NCBI RefSeq assembly: GCF_002892795.1
Contig: NZ_PJMC01000004.1
Coordinates: 124,001-188,000, forward strand
Source: Arthrobacter sp. AFG20
GTDB taxonomy: Bacteria > Actinomycetota > Actinomycetes > Actinomycetales > Micrococcaceae
Direction of reading: 5' to 3'
Length of the DNA stretch: 64,000 nucleotides
A program made the translations under genes and the position numbers. The notes below the pieces were generated by a model. The model made no database searches and was not told the origin of the DNA. It was given only the letters and a program-made list of their open reading frames with translations. Positions 48,879-57,630 of the stretch are shown piece by piece. Within the stretch, counting starts at the first letter, position 1. Each line of letters starts with the position of its first letter.

Positions 48879-50630
48879 TCAGACGTCCGGGTTCGGGTTC
48901 TTCACGTCACGCTCGCCGATGTCTGCAGCGCCCAGAACGTCGGCGGCAGGGGTGTGCACGGCGTCGTGCTCGCGGACGCGCAGCTCGGGATGGTGCAGGT
49001 CCAGGGCCGGACGCTCAGAGCGGATGCGCGGCAGGGACGTGAAGTTATGCCGCGGCGGCGGGCAGGACGTGGCCCACTCCAGCGAAGCCCCGAAGCCCCA
49101 CGGATCGTCGACTTCCACCTTTTCCCGGCTCCTGGCGGTGATGAAGACGTTCCAGAAGAACGGAATCAGCGAGGCGCCCAGCAGGAACGAGCCAAAGGTG
49201 GAGAACTGGTTCATGGCCGTGAAGTTGTCCTGGGGCATGTAGTCGGCGTAACGGCGGGGCATGCCTTCAACACCCAGCCAGTGCTGGATGAGGAAAGTGC
49301 CATGGAAGCCCAGAAGAAGCATCCAGAAGTGGATCTTGCCGAGGCGTTCGTTGAGCATCTTGCCGGTCCACTTCGGCCACCAGAAGTAGAAGCCGGCGAA
49401 CATCGCGAACACCACGGTGCCAAAGACCACGTAGTGGAAGTGCGCCACCACGAAGTAGGAGTCGGAGACGTGGAAGTCCAGCGGCGGTGAGGCCAGGATG
49501 ATGCCGGTCAGGCCGCCGAAGAGGAACGTGATGAGGAAGCCGATGCTCCACAGCATGGGGGTCTCAAACGTCAGCGAACCGCCCCACAGGGTGCCGATCC
49601 AGTTAAAGAACTTCACGCCGGTGGGGACTGCGATGAACATGGTCATGAGCGCAAAGAACGGCAGCAGCACGGAGCCGGTGACGTACATGTGGTGCGCCCA
49701 GACCGTGGCCGACAGGGCGGCGATGGCGATGGTCGCGTAGACCAGGCCCTTGTAGCCGAAGATCGGCTTGCGGCTGAAGACCGGGAAGATCTCGGACACG
49801 ATGCCGAAGAACGGCAGCGCGATGATGTACACCTCCGGGTGCCCGAAGAACCAGAACAGATGCTGGAACAGGATCGCCCCGCCGTTCTCGGGGTCGTAGA
49901 TGTGGGCGCCGAAGCGGCGGTCCGCGCCGACGGCGAACAGCGCGGCGGCCAGCGGCGGGAAGGCCATGATCACCAGCACCGAGGTGATGAAGGTGTTCCA
50001 GGTGAAGATCGGCATGCGCCACATGGTCATGCCGGGCGCGCGCATGCAGATGATGGTGGTGATGAAGTTGACCGCGCCGAGGATGGTGCCGAAGCCGGAC
50101 AGTGCCAGGCCGAAGACCCACAGGTCACCGCCGATGCCCGGTGTAAACGTGGTGTTGTTGAGGGGTGCGTAGACCGTCCATCCGAAGGAGGCGGATCCCT
50201 GCGGGGTGATGAAACCGGACACCGCAATCGTTGAGCCGAACAGGAAGAACCAGAAGGCCAGTGCGTTCAGCCGCGGGAACGCGACGTCCGGCGCGCCGAT
50301 CTGCAGGGGCATGATCACGTTGGTGAAGCCGGCGAACAGCGGTGTGGCGAACATCAGCAGCATCACCGTGCCATGCATGGTGAACATCTGGTTGTACTGC
50401 TCTTTCGTCACCAGGACCTGCATGCCGGGTTCGAAGAGTTCGGCGCGGATGAGCAGGGCCATCACGCCGCCGAGGCAGAAGAACACGAAGGACGCGATCA
50501 GGTACATGTACCCGATGGTCTTGTGGTCGGTGGAGGTGATCCATTTGACCACCATGCTGCCTTTTCGGCGGGGCACCACGCTGGGAGCCTCAGTGGCGGT
50601 GGTGCTGGCTGGTTGCTGATATGCGGTCAT
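48879..50630 (-). CDS. ctaD: cytochrome c oxidase subunit I
   Basis: 583 aa with 12 membrane helices. [19 protein letters not shown] opens the family. [12 protein letters not shown] has the low-spin haem His, [18 protein letters not shown] the CuB His and cross-linked Tyr, WAHHMYVTG two further CuB His, and [12 protein letters not shown] the haem a3/haem a ligands. It is the catalytic core of the aa3 oxidase. Partners (ctaC, E, F) are not adjacent. It starts at ATG 50630. Confidence 0.96.
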   Translation of the reverse strand: MTAYQQPASTTATEAPSVVPRRKGSMVVKWITSTDHKTIGYMYLIASFVFFCLGGVMALLIRAELFEPGMQVLVTKEQYNQMFTMHGTVMLLMFATPLFAGFTNVIMPLQIGAPDVAFPRLNALAFWFFLFGSTIAVSGFITPQGSASFGWTVYAPLNNTTFTPGIGGDLWVFGLALSGFGTILGAVNFITTIICMRAPGMTMWRMPIFTWNTFITSVLVIMAFPPLAAALFAVGADRRFGAHIYDPENGGAILFQHLFWFFGHPEVYIIALPFFGIVSEIFPVFSRKPIFGYKGLVYATIAIAALSATVWAHHMYVTGSVLLPFFALMTMFIAVPTGVKFFNWIGTLWGGSLTFETPMLWSIGFLITFLFGGLTGIILASPPLDFHVSDSYFVVAHFHYVVFGTVVFAMFAGFYFWWPKWTGKMLNERLGKIHFWMLLLGFHGTFLIQHWLGVEGMPRRYADYMPQDNFTAMNQFSTFGSFLLGASLIPFFWNVFITARSREKVEVDDPWGFGASLEWATSCPPPRHNFTSLPRIRSERPALDLHHPELRVREHDAVHTPAADVLGAADIGERDVKNPNPDV

Positions 50631-50760
50631 CTTCTGCCACTCCCCGGCATCGCGCTTCAACGCCCCGTTTGGTGCGGGGGTGCCGGCAACACCGTGAGCG
50701 GTTCACAGAACCGACGGCATCAGGATAGCGCCTGCGGCACCCCCGCAAAAGGTTTACTGG

Positions 50761-51225
50761 TTAATGGCCCGTGGCGGGACCGTGGACCGTCCTGGTGTTG
50801 CGGGACAGCAGCAGGGCCAGTCCGATCATGCCGACGCCCAGCAGGAAGTGCAGCCAGTTGTCAGCCGTGTTGACCGGAACGAAGTTCGCCGCGGTGTCGT
50901 GGCCGATCAGCAGGCCATACAGCCACAGGACCAGATAGATGACCCCGCCGTACAGCAGGTAGCTCTTTGCCTGTCCCGGTGTCCGGGCCATGAGCAGGCC
51001 GGCCACGCCGAAGAGCAGGTGGACGATGTTGTGCAGGATGGAGACCTGGAAGACGCCCAGAAGCATGGCTTCGGAGGCGGGGCCGGCCATTCCCAGCGAC
51101 GGGTAGTTCGTGGTGATGCCGGGAATGAAGCCGAGGATGCCGACGAGCAGGAATACTCCTCCGACGGCCTGGGCGGCCCTTTGCAGCCGGGACCTTGCAC
51201 CGGCCGCGCTGTCCATGGTGGTCAT
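50761..51225 (-). CDS. DUF4383 membrane protein
   Basis: 154 aa with four membrane helices. VGGVFLLVGILGFIPGITT, FQVSILHNIVHLLFGVAGLLMA and NTADNWLHFLLGVGMIGLALLL are the DUF4383 pattern. Function unknown. AAGGAGTAGGCGCC precedes the ATG. Confidence 0.88.
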   Translation of the reverse strand: MTTMDSAAGARSRLQRAAQAVGGVFLLVGILGFIPGITTNYPSLGMAGPASEAMLLGVFQVSILHNIVHLLFGVAGLLMARTPGQAKSYLLYGGVIYLVLWLYGLLIGHDTAANFVPVNTADNWLHFLLGVGMIGLALLLSRNTRTVHGPATGH

Positions 51226-51302
51226 GGCGCCTACTCCTTAGTTGGAATTGGTGAAACGGCTACTGTGATGTGCTCTGCAAGGAAGCCCGTTCTCGGCGGC
51301 GC

Positions 51303-51671
51303 TTAGACCACGGTTTTGTTCCCGCGGCGGCGTCGCCAGACAAAGATGACGATCAGGGTGACAATCAACACCGCCGCGATGACGTACGGGGCGTAGTCGA
51401 GACGGTTGGCTTCCGATTCGGCCGGTTCTCCTGTGCCTGGGTTGGCGGGAGGCTCCGACGGGGTTGCGGACGGGGACGACTTTCCGGTGGGCGCCGGCGT
51501 TCCGGCTGCATCGGACGTCCCCATCTGGACCGCGACAGCTTGAGCTGCCCCGGCGTGGACAGCCGCTGTTGCGGCCGTCGCGGATGGCCCTGCATAAGAC
51601 GGCGCAGCGAGCAAAAGCCCGGCACCGGCAAGGGCAAGCACGGCGGTGAAAGTGGCAAGCACTCTGCTCAT
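51303..51671 (-). CDS. small exported, C-terminally anchored membrane protein
   Basis: 122 aa. Signal peptide (MSRVLATFTAVLALAGAGLL, cleaved near SYAGPS), a Pro/Ser/Thr/Ala-rich extracellular stretch, then a membrane helix (YAPYVIAAVLIVTLIVIFVW) and RRRRGNK. The plan is like a short cell-wall/membrane-tethered protein, but there is no LPxTG. An ATAGTAAGC motif lies about 33 bp upstream. Family not recognised. Confidence 0.75.
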   Translation of the reverse strand: MSRVLATFTAVLALAGAGLLLAAPSYAGPSATAATAAVHAGAAQAVAVQMGTSDAAGTPAPTGKSSPSATPSEPPANPGTGEPAESEANRLDYAPYVIAAVLIVTLIVIFVWRRRRGNKTVV

Positions 51672-51703
51672 AGATTCTCCTGCGGTTGTCCGATGCTGGC
51701 ATG

Positions 51704-51727
51704 AATATAGTAAGCATGATTAGTATC
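51704..51727 (-). promoter_or_regulatory. ATAGTAAGC dyad upstream of the small membrane protein
   Basis: Plus strand ATATAGTAAGC, ATG, ATTAGTATCT; lies in the 110-bp gap between divergent genes at 51671 and 51782. Confidence 0.55.
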
Positions 51728-51781
51728 TGAAGATAAGTACCCGGCGCAAGTTGTGTTGGCGCCAGTCCAAAAGGCGGTTCT

Positions 51782-52690
51782 GTGGGAAACGGACAGGAAG
51801 TCCAGGTTGGAGATCTTCAGGAGCTGATCTTTGCCCTGACCCAGGACCAGTGGCAGCCGTCAGAGGCCAAGTACCGCATCAACATCGCCTACCGCGGCCT
51901 CTCCTCGGACGACTATCCGCTGGAGACCGGCCTCGCCAGGCTGCAGGCTGAAGCCGCCGGCGGCCTCGAGCAGCACCTGCTGCGCAATTTCAAGAAGTAT
52001 GCCCACCGGAATGCCACGCCCGGCGATTCGCTCTGGAACTGGCTCAGCGTTGCGCAGCACCACGGTCTTCCCACCCGCCTGCTCGACTGGACGTTCTCCC
52101 CGTATGTCGCACTCCACTTTGCCACCTCGAACCTGCGGGGCTACGGGCGCCCCGGCGTGGTTTGGTGCGTGGACTATGTGGCCGCGCACGAGCTGCTGCC
52201 GTCGGGCCTGCGGAGCCATGTGGAGCCGCTGGGCCACGGTCTGTTCACCACGGAGATCCTCACCGCCGCCGCTGAGTCGCTGGAAGCCTTCGATGAGTAC
52301 AGGTCCGACGACGGCGGCGGCGTCCCGCTGTTCTTCGAACCGCCGTCGCTGGATGACCGGATCGTCAACCAGTCTGCCGTGTTCTCGATCATGACGGATC
52401 CGGAGGCTTCGCTGGCGGACTGGCTGGCGGAGCATCCGGAGCTGTACCGCAAGGTGGTGTTTCCGGCTGAGCTGAAATGGGCCATCCGGAACCACCTGGA
52501 CCAGGCCAACGTCACCGAACGTGTGCTGTTTCCCGGCCTCGACGGGCTGTGCCGCTGGCTCGCCCGCTATTACGGCGACCGCCCCGAGCAGGTGTACCCG
52601 GACGCCCAGATTTCCCCCACCGAGCCTGCCGAACCAGAGCCCGCTGATGCCGCCGACGCTCAGCCCGACAGGCAGCCGGACGCTCAGTAG
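51782..52690 (+). CDS. FRG domain-containing protein
   Basis: 302 aa. YRGLSSDDYPLETGLARL and WLSVAQHHGLPTRLLDWTFSPYVALHFAT form the FRG domain (named for its conserved F/Y-R-G), found in nucleotide-related and defence-associated proteins and possibly ADP-ribosyl-transfer-like. The C-terminus is Asp/Pro/Glu-rich and disordered. No neighbour shows a defence system. The start is GTG at 51782 with AAAGGCGG upstream. Confidence 0.87.
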   Translation: MGNGQEVQVGDLQELIFALTQDQWQPSEAKYRINIAYRGLSSDDYPLETGLARLQAEAAGGLEQHLLRNFKKYAHRNATPGDSLWNWLSVAQHHGLPTRLLDWTFSPYVALHFATSNLRGYGRPGVVWCVDYVAAHELLPSGLRSHVEPLGHGLFTTEILTAAAESLEAFDEYRSDDGGGVPLFFEPPSLDDRIVNQSAVFSIMTDPEASLADWLAEHPELYRKVVFPAELKWAIRNHLDQANVTERVLFPGLDGLCRWLARYYGDRPEQVYPDAQISPTEPAEPEPADAADAQPDRQPDAQ

Positions 52691-53100
52691 GAGATGAACT
52701 CCACCAGTTCGCCCACCCGGTCCTCCGGGTAGTTCCTGGCAATGTCGGCCTGGCTGAGCATTCCGATCAGGTTGTGGCCGTCGATGACCGGCAGCCTGCG
52801 CACCTGGTGCTGCTGCATGGTCCTGATGGCTTCCTCGACCGTGTCGTCGGCGCCGATGGTCACGGGCTTGCCCTCGGCGAGATCACCCGCCTTGGTGCTC
52901 TTGGGGTCGCCGCCGTCAGCCAGGCACCGGACCACTATGTCCCGGTCGGTGAGCATGCCCTTGAGCCGGTTGTCTTCGCCGCAGATCGGAAGGGAACCAA
53001 CGTCGAGGTCCTTCATCTTCCTGGCCGCTTGCTCCAGGGTTTCATTGGTGCCGATGCACTCTGCCCCGCCGGTCATGATGTCGCGTGCCAAGATGGACAT
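52684..53100 (-). CDS. CBS domain protein
   Basis: 138 aa made of two CBS motifs (MTGGAECIGTNETLEQAARKM...LTDRDIV; DLAEGKPVTIGADDTVEEAI...VIDGHNLIGMLSQADIA), a Bateman pair that binds adenosyl nucleotides. Related small proteins (Hrp1 of Mycobacterium) are stress or dormancy induced. GAGGAGAACGGCA precedes the ATG at 53100. Its 3' end overlaps the FRG gene by 7 nt (convergent). Confidence 0.9.
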   Translation of the reverse strand: MSILARDIMTGGAECIGTNETLEQAARKMKDLDVGSLPICGEDNRLKGMLTDRDIVVRCLADGGDPKSTKAGDLAEGKPVTIGADDTVEEAIRTMQQHQVRRLPVIDGHNLIGMLSQADIARNYPEDRVGELVEFISY

Positions 53101-53165
53101 TGCCGTTCTCCTCACCTTAGTTGCCCGTACGACGGCGGGCTGCCGCCGCTCCCTGCCACTCAGCC

Positions 53166-53234
53166 CCCGAGTTTTTGTACAGATAATGGCTCCAAAGTGG
53201 CAGCTAGCGCCCATTATCTGTACAAAAACTCGGG
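53166..53234. repeat. 69-bp palindrome, GAGTTTTTGT family
   Basis: 24-bp perfect arms: CCCGAGTTTTTGTACAGA plus TAATGG (53166-53189) and complement (53211-53234), 21-nt loop. Shares the GAGTTTTTGT end with 9968-10030 and 15 nt with 6027-6041. It lies between two minus-strand genes. Confidence 0.92.
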
Positions 53235-53260
53235 TGTTGCGGTCAGTGCCGGGTCCTTGT

Positions 53261-53683
53261 TCAGTCAGGCACTTCCATCTGGAACCCGCAGGCGCAGTGC
53301 AGCAGCCGGGTGGGCAGATGCACGTCGTGGATGGTGCGGTGCCGGCCCAGCTCTGAGCCGGCGATGCTGCTGGTTCCCGAGCTGAGCGACGTCATCGGCG
53401 CGCCGCAGTGGAAGTATTCGCCGCCGAATTGCAGCACCCCCATCATCTGGCCGTGACGGTTCAACACACCTGCCACGTCGTGGACGCCGGCCGGGTGGGC
53501 ATAGAAGTTGTCGCATTCGACGCAGGTGTAGGACACGTCCACTAAACCGTCCTGAGGGGGATGAAGGGCCTCGATCGATTCAACGATCAGGTGTTCATCC
53601 GTCTGGCACTCGGAACACCACAAGGGGTCGCCGGAGGGACGCTGCGCTTCGCCGGGCAGTTGGGCGTTGGAGATAGTCGTCAT
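53261..53683 (-). CDS. hypothetical zinc-ribbon-like protein
   Basis: 140 aa with WCSEC (residues 23-26 region), TCVECDNFYAH, HCGAP and HCACGF: two or more Cys-x-x-Cys-type knuckles suggest zinc binding. Cytosolic; no known family recognised. Start at ATG 53683 with AGGAGC upstream. Confidence 0.7.
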   Translation of the reverse strand: MTTISNAQLPGEAQRPSGDPLWCSECQTDEHLIVESIEALHPPQDGLVDVSYTCVECDNFYAHPAGVHDVAGVLNRHGQMMGVLQFGGEYFHCGAPMTSLSSGTSSIAGSELGRHRTIHDVHLPTRLLHCACGFQMEVPD

Positions 53684-53965
53684 TGACGGGCTCCTGGTAA
53701 GGGGGCATCGGTGCCCTGCTGCTTGAGCTCAATCCCACGCTTAAAATACTCCCGCCCTGCCGGGCCGGGCAATAGCACCCCCAACCGCGGAGACGCCGCC
53801 GGAACAGCCGCCGGCCGCCCCTTGGCGCGCCCCGCGTGGGTTGATTCCTGCTGACAGCCGGGCAGCAATTGGATACGCTGTTCTCAGGTCTCCCAGTGGT
53901 GCGCAGGGTCGCCCAAACGTCCTGCGCGCTTCCATACCGTGGGCACCCTATGGCAGGAGCGCCAG

Positions 53966-55381
53966 GTGAAAAGGACCAGAGGCCAAGTCCAGGTGGCCGT
54001 TCTAGCGGCAATGTCCTTGATGGCGGCCTTATTGGTGTCGTGCACCCCCGGCAACGGACCACCCGTGCCCGCCCAAGACTCCGACCACCACAACATCACA
54101 GTCTGGACCACCGAGACGCTTCCGGACCGCATGGCCAAGCTTCGCGTCATCATCGACGGTTTTACCGCCGCCACCGGAGTGAAGGCTGACCTTGTGGGCG
54201 TGCCGCCGCACCGCTTCAACCAGGTCCTGACATCATCGGCGGGCTCCGGCGACCTTCCGGATGTCATGGCTTCCCTGTCTCTGGGGCAGGTGCGGACCGT
54301 GGCAGCTGCCGGCCACATCGACTTCACGACCAACGCCGCCATAGTGCAAAGCCTTGGGGAACAAACGTGGAACGCCCGGGCGCTCGAACTGACGCGCGAC
54401 GGCGGCCGGCAGCTGGCCGTTCCCGACTCCGCCTGGCAGCAGCTCATTTACTACCGCAAGGACCTGTTCGCCACGGCCGGCTTGAAGGCGCCCCGGACGT
54501 ACGCGGACATCCTTGCCGCGGCGAGGAAACTGGATTCCCCGGCGCTCGCCGGAATTGTCGCGGCCAACAAGACCGGGCAGGCTTTCACCCAGCAGTCCTT
54601 TGAACACATTGCGCAGGGAAACGGCTGCGAGATGGTGGATGCTGCGGGCCGGGTCACGTTTGACAGCCCGCAGTGCGTGTCGGCACTCGGCTTCTACCGG
54701 GACATGCTCACGAACTACTCCGTGACCGGCACCCAGGACGTTGATACGGTGCGGACCGCATACTTTGCGGGCAAGGCCGCCATGGCGATTTGGCCCACGC
54801 ACATGCTGGATGAGCTGGCAGGCACGCGCGTCGACGCGCGGCCCAGCTGCCCCGAGTGCACCAAGGACCCGCTCTTCCTGGCGCGGAACACCGGGGTAGT
54901 TGCCGGTCTCCAGGGGCCCGACGGGCAGCGGCCGGCCCACTTCGGTGAAGTGAGCTCGTGGACCGTGACAGCTGATTCGGACGTCGAGCCTGCCCGCCGC
55001 TTCGTGGAGTACTTCCTGACCGACGGCTATGCCGAGTGGCTTGCAATTGCCCCGGAGGAGCGGGTTCCGGTGCGCGCGGGCAGCGCTGCAAGTCCCGCCG
55101 AGTACGCGGATGCCTGGATGTCCATTCCCGTGGCAACCGGAAGGACTGAGCGGTTTGGCAGCGTCTACGGGAAGGACGTTCTCTCCACCGTGCTGCAGGG
55201 GTCCGGGGACCTGGAGCACTGGGGGATTGTCCAGGGTCACGGCGACCTTGCCGGTGCTGCCATGACCGAATTGCCAATAGCGAATGCCGTCAGCGAAGTT
55301 GTGGCGGGCCGGGCCGAGCCGCAGGCCGCAGCCACCAAGGCCGCGGCGTCCCTCCGGTCCATCCTGAAAACGATAAGGTGA
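53966..55381 (+). CDS. ABC-type extracellular solute-binding lipoprotein (sugar-type)
   Basis: 471 aa. VKRTRGQVQVAVLAAMSLMA plus ALLVSC gives a lipoprotein signal (lipobox LVSC). ITVWTTETLPDRMAKLRVIIDGFTAATGVKADLVGV and LIYYRKDLFATAGLKAPRTYADILAAARKL match cluster-1 (MalE/UgpB-like) binding proteins. No permease or ATPase genes follow, so it is an orphan component. GGAG lies 6 nt before the GTG at 53966; the ATG-type start at 53939 is less supported. Confidence 0.85.
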   Translation: MKRTRGQVQVAVLAAMSLMAALLVSCTPGNGPPVPAQDSDHHNITVWTTETLPDRMAKLRVIIDGFTAATGVKADLVGVPPHRFNQVLTSSAGSGDLPDVMASLSLGQVRTVAAAGHIDFTTNAAIVQSLGEQTWNARALELTRDGGRQLAVPDSAWQQLIYYRKDLFATAGLKAPRTYADILAAARKLDSPALAGIVAANKTGQAFTQQSFEHIAQGNGCEMVDAAGRVTFDSPQCVSALGFYRDMLTNYSVTGTQDVDTVRTAYFAGKAAMAIWPTHMLDELAGTRVDARPSCPECTKDPLFLARNTGVVAGLQGPDGQRPAHFGEVSSWTVTADSDVEPARRFVEYFLTDGYAEWLAIAPEERVPVRAGSAASPAEYADAWMSIPVATGRTERFGSVYGKDVLSTVLQGSGDLEHWGIVQGHGDLAGAAMTELPIANAVSEVVAGRAEPQAAATKAAASLRSILKTIR

Positions 55382-55402
55382 GCCCCGCCCGGCCGGCCTC
55401 TG

Positions 55403-56413
55403 CTACGTGGCCAGTTCCATCATGAGCGGGGGCAGTTCGTCAGCCAGTTCCCGAGCCAGATAGCCCAGGCTGCCCACCCGGCTGGCGAGCCTGTCGCCTG
55501 CCGCGGCGTGAAGGTGCGTGCCCCAGCAGGCGGCTTGGGCGTCGCTGGTGCCCCGCGCGCGGAGCCCGGCAATGGCACCCGCCAAGATGTCGCCGCTGCC
55601 GGAAGTCCCTAGCCCGCCGTATCCGGTGGTGATTTCCCAGTGGTCTCCGGTATCCGGGCCGTCAGCGCCGGATGTGCCGCCGTCGGGAGAACCGCCGTCG
55701 GGGTTGCCGGCGCCATGAGAACCGGTGCCGGGCGGCCGGGCAATCACGCCCTGGCAGCTCACCACCGCGCGGTACGTCCGGGCGAGTTCGACGACGTCGG
55801 CCGCCAAATCCCCGATATCCCGGCCCAGCAGTATCCCGGCCTCGGTGGGGTTGGGCGTGAGGATCAGCCGCCCCGCCCACGGGCTCAGTTCGTCAAGCAG
55901 TCGGGGGAGGGCGCCCAGGGCGTAGGCATCGAGCACAACCGTCGGAGCATCACCCGGATCCCGGGAGGACTCATGCCGCAGCAGCCCGCGGAGGAGCGCC
56001 TCGGTCTGTTCGATGTCGTCCAGCCCCGGGCCGAGCAGGACTGCATCTGCGGCATCGAAGTCCGCGAGCACGTTTTCCAGCCCGGCATCACCCACGGAAC
56101 CGCCTGCGGATTCCGGCAGTCCGATCACCCCTGCCTCCGGCAGCGTCACCGCCAGTTGAACGGCGACTGACTCCGCTACGGCCAGGGTCACGCGGCCGGC
56201 TCCGGCGCGTAGAGCGGCTGTGCCGGCGAGCAATGCCGCACCTGGAGTGCGCCTCCCGCCGCCGATGACCAGCACCGCGCCGCGGGAGTATTTGTCGGAT
56301 CCCGCCGAAGGCAGCGGCCAGCTCCGCAGCAGCGTCGGCGTGATCAGGGTGGTGGCCGTGCCGGCGGCACTGTCGGCGGCAGACGCCTTGGCAGGCTCAG
56401 CGCGGGTGGACAT
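55403..56413 (-). CDS. nnrD: ADP-dependent NAD(P)H-hydrate dehydratase
   Basis: 336 aa ribokinase-like fold. VLVIGGGRRTPGAALLAG, LLGPGLDDIEQ, LTPNPTEAGILLG and GTSGSGDILAGAIAGL are the CARKD/YjeF C-terminal signatures. It repairs damaged NAD(P)HX. The NnrE epimerase domain is not fused. A Gly/Asp-rich insert (about residues 225-255) between strands is unusual. The ATG at 56413 with GGGGAC upstream is chosen; the start overlaps the 3' end of the phosphatase gene by 17 nt. Confidence 0.88.
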   Translation of the reverse strand: MSTRAEPAKASAADSAAGTATTLITPTLLRSWPLPSAGSDKYSRGAVLVIGGGRRTPGAALLAGTAALRAGAGRVTLAVAESVAVQLAVTLPEAGVIGLPESAGGSVGDAGLENVLADFDAADAVLLGPGLDDIEQTEALLRGLLRHESSRDPGDAPTVVLDAYALGALPRLLDELSPWAGRLILTPNPTEAGILLGRDIGDLAADVVELARTYRAVVSCQGVIARPPGTGSHGAGNPDGGSPDGGTSGADGPDTGDHWEITTGYGGLGTSGSGDILAGAIAGLRARGTSDAQAACWGTHLHAAAGDRLASRVGSLGYLARELADELPPLMMELAT

Positions 56414-57203
56414 TCGCGTCCCCGGCATGTTCGGTTACTTCGACGCCCTGCTCCATGAGGTGGTCGGCCACGTTGAAGCTCTCCAGCGTCCACGCGCCCA
56501 CACCCTCCGGCCGTACATAGCGGGTCAGGGACGCATTCAGGACCGGAGTGCTGGCTGCCACGTCCAGCAGTTCCCGTTCGGACATGCCTTCGAGGATGTA
56601 GCGGAACAGCATGACGACGGCGTCGTGGCAGACCAGCATCACCCGGTGGCCGCTGCCCAACGCGTTCAGTTCCCCGATCACGGAGCGAAGCCGCAGTGCC
56701 ACGTCCGCCCAGGATTCCCCGCCCGGAGGGCGGTAATAGAACTTGCCCAGCCACCGCCGTCGTTCTGCTTCCTGGGGAAGCCGGGTTTCAACGCCAAAGG
56801 CGGTGAGCATGTCAAGGATGCCCAGTTCGCGGTCGCGGAGGCGTTCGTCCGAGCGGACGGGGACGGGCCAGCCCGCCGTCTCCACGGCGATCTCTGCCGT
56901 CTGGTAGGCGCGCATGTACGGGGAGGAGATGACGACGTCGGGCCGCCGGTCCTCCGGGACCCCAGCCAATGCGCGGCCCAGGGCCGTCACCTGCTCCCGC
57001 CCTGTGGAGGAAAGCTCGACGTCGGCATCACGGGCGGGAACAGCGATCACCTCGGCGCCGGAAACCGTCGCGTCGGTGGCGGCCACGTTGCCCTGGCTCT
57101 CGCCGTGCCGGATCAGGATGAGTTCCACGGCGCCGGCGGTCCAGGCAGCGGGTACTGGGGCATCCTTGTGCGTTCCGTCAGCGGAGGTTCCGTTCTGTCC
57201 CAC
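56397..57203 (-). CDS. histidine phosphatase (phosphoglycerate mutase-like) family protein
   Basis: 268 aa. LILIRHGESQGNVAAT is the catalytic phospho-His motif, with SPYMRAYQTAEIA and LVCHDAVVMLFRYIL giving the second His. Likely phosphatase; substrate unknown. GGGAG seven bases upstream sets the GTG at 57203; a TAGGCT -10 lies at 57220-57225 on the minus strand. Overlaps nnrD. Confidence 0.86.
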   Translation of the reverse strand: MGQNGTSADGTHKDAPVPAAWTAGAVELILIRHGESQGNVAATDATVSGAEVIAVPARDADVELSSTGREQVTALGRALAGVPEDRRPDVVISSPYMRAYQTAEIAVETAGWPVPVRSDERLRDRELGILDMLTAFGVETRLPQEAERRRWLGKFYYRPPGGESWADVALRLRSVIGELNALGSGHRVMLVCHDAVVMLFRYILEGMSERELLDVAASTPVLNASLTRYVRPEGVGAWTLESFNVADHLMEQGVEVTEHAGDANVHPR

Positions 57204-57298
57204 GATTGCACTCCCGTTCAGCCTAGGCCTGCGAATTTTCCACGTTACTAGTGCCGTACCCGGAATGTCAGCAGAGTAACCACCTCGCCTCCACCCGG

Positions 57299-57426
57299 CA
57301 CGCTTCCTCAGGTCTCGTCGCACATTTCGGCACGCTTCCGCAGGCGGTATGTGAGGAAGCGTTGGGCCGAAACGTGCAGGACCTGAGGAAGCATTGGGAA
57401 ATAAGCGGCAGGACCTGAGGAAGCGT
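57299..57426. repeat. cluster of ACGCTTCCTCAGG-type elements
   Basis: Five related units in both directions: CACGCTTCCTCAGGTC (57299), CACGCTTCCGCAGG (57330), GTGAGGAAGCGTT (57350), CAGGACCTGAGGAAGCAT (57377) and CAGGACCTGAGGAAGCGT (57409-57426). The last touches the stop codon of the 54-aa gene. Confidence 0.82.
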
Positions 57427-57590
57427 CAGGGGATGCGTCGGCCGCCCGAGCGGTTGAGGAAGAACACCAGCACGGCTGCCAGCAGGAGGACCGGCGCCAC
57501 CCACAGCAGGAAGGCCACCGCCTTGACGACGGCGCCCACGACCAAAAACGCCACCGCGACGGCAACGATGATCCACAACAGTTTTCTCAT
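57426..57590 (-). CDS. 54-aa hydrophobic membrane protein
   Basis: MRKLLWIIVAVAVAFLVVGA, then VVKAVAFLLWVAPVLLLAAV, then LVFFLNRSGGRRIP: two membrane segments and a basic tail. AAGGGGAAATCG precedes the ATG at 57590. The hydrophobic pattern and ribosome site support a real gene. Resembles small actinobacterial membrane proteins of unknown function. Its stop lies within the repeat cluster. Confidence 0.7.
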   Translation of the reverse strand: MRKLLWIIVAVAVAFLVVGAVVKAVAFLLWVAPVLLLAAVLVFFLNRSGGRRIP

Positions 57591-57630
57591 CGATTTCCCC
57601 TTATTCCAAGCGTCTCAATTTCCAGGCGTC

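Noticed and set aside
53684..53965. Possible gene between the zinc-ribbon and binding-protein genes
   Set aside because: Frames here are short and Arg/Pro-rich with no ribosome site; I see only a GC-rich spacer that must hold the promoters.
57299..57426. Possible CRISPR or integron array
   Set aside because: Units are in both orientations, irregularly spaced, and no integrase or cas gene is present.
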